A DNA stretch of 64,000 bases, taken from contig NZ_CP132942.1 of NCBI RefSeq assembly GCF_040359615.1, positions 4,774,001 through 4,838,000 on the forward strand, written 5' to 3'. This document shows, one piece after another, positions 60,101 through 64,000 of the stretch. Under the pieces are notes generated by a model. That model made no database searches. It saw only the letters and a program-made list of their open reading frames with translations, and was not told where the DNA came from. Positions within the stretch are counted from its first letter, which is position 1. Each line of letters begins with the position of its first letter. Position numbers and translations under genes: made by a program. The DNA is from Tunturibacter psychrotolerans. GTDB taxonomy: Bacteria; Acidobacteriota; Terriglobia; Terriglobales; Acidobacteriaceae.

Positions 60101-61636
60101 ATGGCGACCTCACTCCCTACCACTCTAGGCTCTCTCCGCGCCAGCGAATTCACCCCGGCCCGCCTCGCTCGCAGCGTCAAGGACGAGCTCCGCGAGAATC
60201 TCATCGCCAAACTTCGCGCCTCCGCGAAGACCAAAACTCCGCTCTTCCCCGGCATCGTCGGATACGAGGACACAGTCGTCCCCCAGATCGTCAACGCCGT
60301 CCTCAGCAAGCACAACTTCATCCTCCTTGGCCTCCGCGGTCAGGCAAAATCCCGCATCCTCCGTGCGCTCACCACACTCCTCGACCCGCACTGCCCCTAC
60401 GTCGCCGGCTCCGAGGTTCGCGACAACCCATACGCGCCGATCTCCAAGTTCAGCCGCGACCTTATCACCAAAATGGGCGACCAAACCCCCATCGCATGGA
60501 TGACGCCCGACGACCGCTTCGTCGAAAAGCTCGCCACACCCGACGTCACCGTGGCCGACCTCGTCGGCGACATCGACCCCATCAAGGCCGCACGCAGCAA
60601 CCAGGATTTAGGCAGCGAGCTCACCATGCACTACGGCCTGCTTCCCCGCGCCAACCGCGGTATCTTCGCCATCAACGAGATCCCAGACCTCGCCGGAAAG
60701 ATTCAAGTAGCTCTCTTCAACATCATGCAAGAGGGCGACGTACAAATTAAGGGCTACCCAGTCCGCCTCCCTCTCGACGTAGCCATCGTCTTCTCCGCCA
60801 ACCCCGAGGACTACACCGCTCGCGGCAAAATCGTCACACCACTCAAAGACCGCATCGGCAGCGAGATCCGCACTCACTACCCCGAGGACGTCGAAGAAGG
60901 CATCACGATCACCGCTCAGGAAGCCTGGTCCACACGTCCTGCCTCCAAGATCGAGATCCCCCACTACATCCGCCAGATCGTCGAGCAGATCGCCTTCACC
61001 GCACGCGAAGACAAAAAAGTCGACAAGCGCAGCGGCGTCTCTCAGCGGCTCCCCATCAGCACCATGGAGCTGGTCATCTCAAATGCCGAGCGCCGAGCCC
61101 TTCTCCACGATGAAACCATCGCAGTCCCACGCGTAGGCGACATCTACACCGCCCTTCCCGGTATCAGCGGCAAGATCGAACTCGAGTACGAGGGCGAGAT
61201 GCGCGGCGCAGACACGGTCATCCGCGAGATCATCCGCCAGTCCGTCGCCACTGTCTTCGACAAGTACTTCGCGAACACCAACACCCAACAGATCGAGCAG
61301 TGGTTCAACCTCGGCGGCACCGTTCAACTCAACGACGAGCAACCCGCCAGCGGCTCCCTCGAAGAGCTCAAACAGATTCAGGGCCTCATCGAAAAACTCT
61401 CACCGCTCGAGATCAACTCAAAGTCTAAACCGGAGATCGCCGTAAGCGCCGCTGAGTTTCTTCTCGAAGGAATGTACGCCCACAAGCGCCTCAGCCGCAC
61501 CGAAGAGCGCGCCTTCAGCGCCGCAGAAAAGAAATCGCGCACCGATCAAGCTTCACAATATGCAGAACGCATGCGCGAACGCGAGATCGACCGCGAAGAA
61601 GCCGCCCGTAGCCGCACCCGTCGCGGCTTCAACTAA
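60101..61636 (+). CDS. MoxR/Mg-chelatase-like AAA ATPase
   Basis: A 511-residue AAA+ protein resembling the ChlI/BchI motor subunit of magnesium chelatase but in a non-pigment context. The Walker A reads LLGLRGQAKSRI, with Ala in place of the second Gly of GxxGxGKS. Walker B is RGIFAINEIPDLAGKI, and sensor 1 is VIFSANPEDYTARG. The C-terminal 150 residues are family-specific and end in a basic Arg-rich tail. It lies upstream of a small secreted protein and a VWA-domain protein, which together form an ATPase-VWA pair as in MoxR or CbbQ systems. The client is unknown. Confidence 0.88.
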   Translation: MATSLPTTLGSLRASEFTPARLARSVKDELRENLIAKLRASAKTKTPLFPGIVGYEDTVVPQIVNAVLSKHNFILLGLRGQAKSRILRALTTLLDPHCPYVAGSEVRDNPYAPISKFSRDLITKMGDQTPIAWMTPDDRFVEKLATPDVTVADLVGDIDPIKAARSNQDLGSELTMHYGLLPRANRGIFAINEIPDLAGKIQVALFNIMQEGDVQIKGYPVRLPLDVAIVFSANPEDYTARGKIVTPLKDRIGSEIRTHYPEDVEEGITITAQEAWSTRPASKIEIPHYIRQIVEQIAFTAREDKKVDKRSGVSQRLPISTMELVISNAERRALLHDETIAVPRVGDIYTALPGISGKIELEYEGEMRGADTVIREIIRQSVATVFDKYFANTNTQQIEQWFNLGGTVQLNDEQPASGSLEELKQIQGLIEKLSPLEINSKSKPEIAVSAAEFLLEGMYAHKRLSRTEERAFSAAEKKSRTDQASQYAERMREREIDREEAARSRTRRGFN

Positions 61637-61693
61637 CCACAGCCGCTTCTGAGGAAAACACATAAACTCGGGTCTTCCTCAGTTGGCCTGTAC

Positions 61694-62122
61694 ATGGATC
61701 CCATGCTCCTGACCTCCACACTCGCGCTCATCGCACTTGTTGTTCCGCCGGAAAAGCCGCGCCCTCACATGTCCGCCGCGCAGCTCAACGACATCGCCAC
61801 CATCCTGGCCCACGACGAAGGCTGGCCTCTGGGCGACCCGGACTACACGCTCGACCCCATGCATCCCGACACCGACGACGGCTTCGACAGCATCGGCATC
61901 TACAAAAAAGCCCACCTCGTCCGCATGTACTCCATCGAGCGCTCCACCGGCGAAGTAGTCGACTTCCTCCGCGGCTGCGAAGTCTTTCGCTTCGACGACA
62001 TCAAATCCTTCCAATCAAAGATCAGGCAGCAATCACAAGCGCCCGCTCTCACCGACCAGCAACTCGCAGCTAAGGCAGGCTGCACGAAACTCACCGTCGT
62101 CAACACCCGTTGGGTCCACTAG
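61694..62122 (+). CDS. Hypothetical protein between the ATPase and VWA genes
   Basis: A 142-residue protein. The first 20 residues are hydrophobic (MLLTSTLALIALVVPPEK) and could be a weak signal or membrane anchor. The remainder contains GDPDYTLDPMHPDTDDGFDS and SIGIYKKAHLVRMYSIERST, reading as a mixed alpha/beta domain. I do not recognise it. It is 57 bases after the ATPase stop and 9 bases before the VWA gene, so it belongs to the same transcript and may be part of the complex or its target. Confidence 0.65.
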   Translation: MDPMLLTSTLALIALVVPPEKPRPHMSAAQLNDIATILAHDEGWPLGDPDYTLDPMHPDTDDGFDSIGIYKKAHLVRMYSIERSTGEVVDFLRGCEVFRFDDIKSFQSKIRQQSQAPALTDQQLAAKAGCTKLTVVNTRWVH

Positions 62123-62131
62123 GTCCAAACT

Positions 62132-63376
<1,245 letters not shown>

Positions 63377-63422
63377 ACCGAGCAGAACTGCTGAAACTCC
63401 ACCACCCCCGCACAATAACGAC

Positions 63423-64000
63423 TTACCTTCCTTGCTCTCCCTTATCCTTCTTCCCCTTATGCCCGAGGTCCAATCCAAACTGCGGCGCAGACCTCGTCCC
63501 ACTTACTTTCACAGGAATCACCGCTCCAGCGCCATCCTTCTTGAAGAACGGATCCACCGGCTTCAGCAGAAGCGACTTCCACTTCGAAGCCACCATCTGC
63601 GACACCTTCGCCTTGGTCCTCACCTTCCCTTCAAACTCGAACCGCTCTCCATCCAGCGTGTACTCCCCAGCCAGCGACACATCAGCTCCCGGCAACGTGT
63701 AATTCAGCTTGCTAAAACTGAGCTTTCCATCCGCCATCACAAACTGCCCCACCATCTGCGAGCGCACATCCTCCGCGCCCGGCTTAGCAGCCTTCGGATC
63801 CCCCTGCGCCCGCAGACTCAGCATATCCACCTTGTCCTGCACCTCTGGATTCGTAAAGTGAATCTGCCGCAGCGTATAGCCGCCCTTTAATCCGATCTTC
63901 TTCGAAACGCTCTCAGGTCCCGGTCGGATATGCAGCTTCGTCTTCATCTGTAGCGCTCCAGTCATCACCACCGGCGAAGTTTTCACTGCAAGCTGCAAAA
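63423..64000 (-). CDS. AsmA-family protein, C-terminal part (5' end outside window)
   Basis: The last 190 residues of a large AsmA-like protein of the kind that spans the periplasm and helps maintain the outer membrane. The block LRQIHFTNPEVQDKVDMLSL followed by RAQGDPKAAKPGAEDV is typical of the acidobacterial AsmA C-terminus. The tail is Lys-rich (HKGKKDKGEQGR). The frame is open to the right edge of the window, so the N-terminal membrane anchor and most of the protein are not seen. Confidence 0.8.
   Translation of the reverse strand, partial: LQLAVKTSPVVMTGALQMKTKLHIRPGPESVSKKIGLKGGYTLRQIHFTNPEVQDKVDMLSLRAQGDPKAAKPGAEDVRSQMVGQFVMADGKLSFSKLNYTLPGADVSLAGEYTLDGERFEFEGKVRTKAKVSQMVASKWKSLLLKPVDPFFKKDGAGAVIPVKVSGTRSAPQFGLDLGHKGKKDKGEQGR

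Overview
The window looks like a chromosomal segment of an Acidobacteriota genome from the Terriglobia/Acidobacteriaceae group (Edaphobacter, Granulicella or Terriglobus-like). The evidence is three secreted proteins with the acidobacterial VWFA-related domain, remnants of an acidobacterial FtsX/MacB-type (ADOP) permease, a large BamA/TamB envelope locus, a C-terminal AsmA fragment and moderately high GC with C/G-ending codons. I see no rRNA, tRNA, CRISPR array, phage or complete insertion sequence. Most genes are housekeeping or small accessory functions.

Layout. 1-13 kb: glyS (cut by the window edge) and glyQ; a VWFA protein; yjbQ; a secreted hypothetical; a UPF0718-type permease; recO; an SDR; a small secreted protein; a ferredoxin; a Nudix hydrolase; an inositol monophosphatase; a second VWFA protein; and moaE and moaD. 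13-20 kb: an accessory patch with two RibD/DHFR-like reductases, a VOC protein, a cupin and an ECF42-type sigma factor flanked by two DGPF/YCII genes. Both YCII genes have a TGTCGA-N16/17-CG(A/T)C promoter. 20-27 kb: DUF488, lon, an unassigned structured intergenic region, pheA, two small stress-type genes (lmo0937-like and CsbD), a UbiA prenyltransferase and a triple-BON protein. 27-36 kb: bamA, a SurA-like chaperone and tamB, tightly coupled on the minus strand. 36-44 kb: a MoeB/ThiF enzyme, an ECF sigma factor with a translationally coupled small acidic partner, a third VWFA protein, and a MocR regulator with an APC permease and three AhpD-like proteins.

44-48 kb is a rearranged and decaying patch. 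An ADOP permease gene and a DUF1254/DUF1214 gene appear to have exchanged ends through one inversion, leaving two reciprocal chimeric pseudogenes around a chloramphenicol-acetyltransferase-like gene and two unknown small genes. 48-54 kb: aroK preceded by what looks like a complete ribosome-mediated attenuator, with a leader peptide rich in Phe, Tyr and Trp; then a PerM transporter, rsmE, a cupin and a permease. 54-60 kb: dnaJ, grpE and hrcA without dnaK, mrp/apbC and an acyl-CoA thioesterase. 60-64 kb: a MoxR/Mg-chelatase-like ATPase with a VWA partner, and an AsmA-like gene running off the end.

The most interesting items are the aroK aromatic leader attenuator, the reciprocal inversion chimeras, the paired ECF42-type promoters, a dispersed repeat that seems to have entered thiF in frame, and an Mrp protein lacking its CxxC motif. 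All assignments come from reading the sequence; no database search was run.
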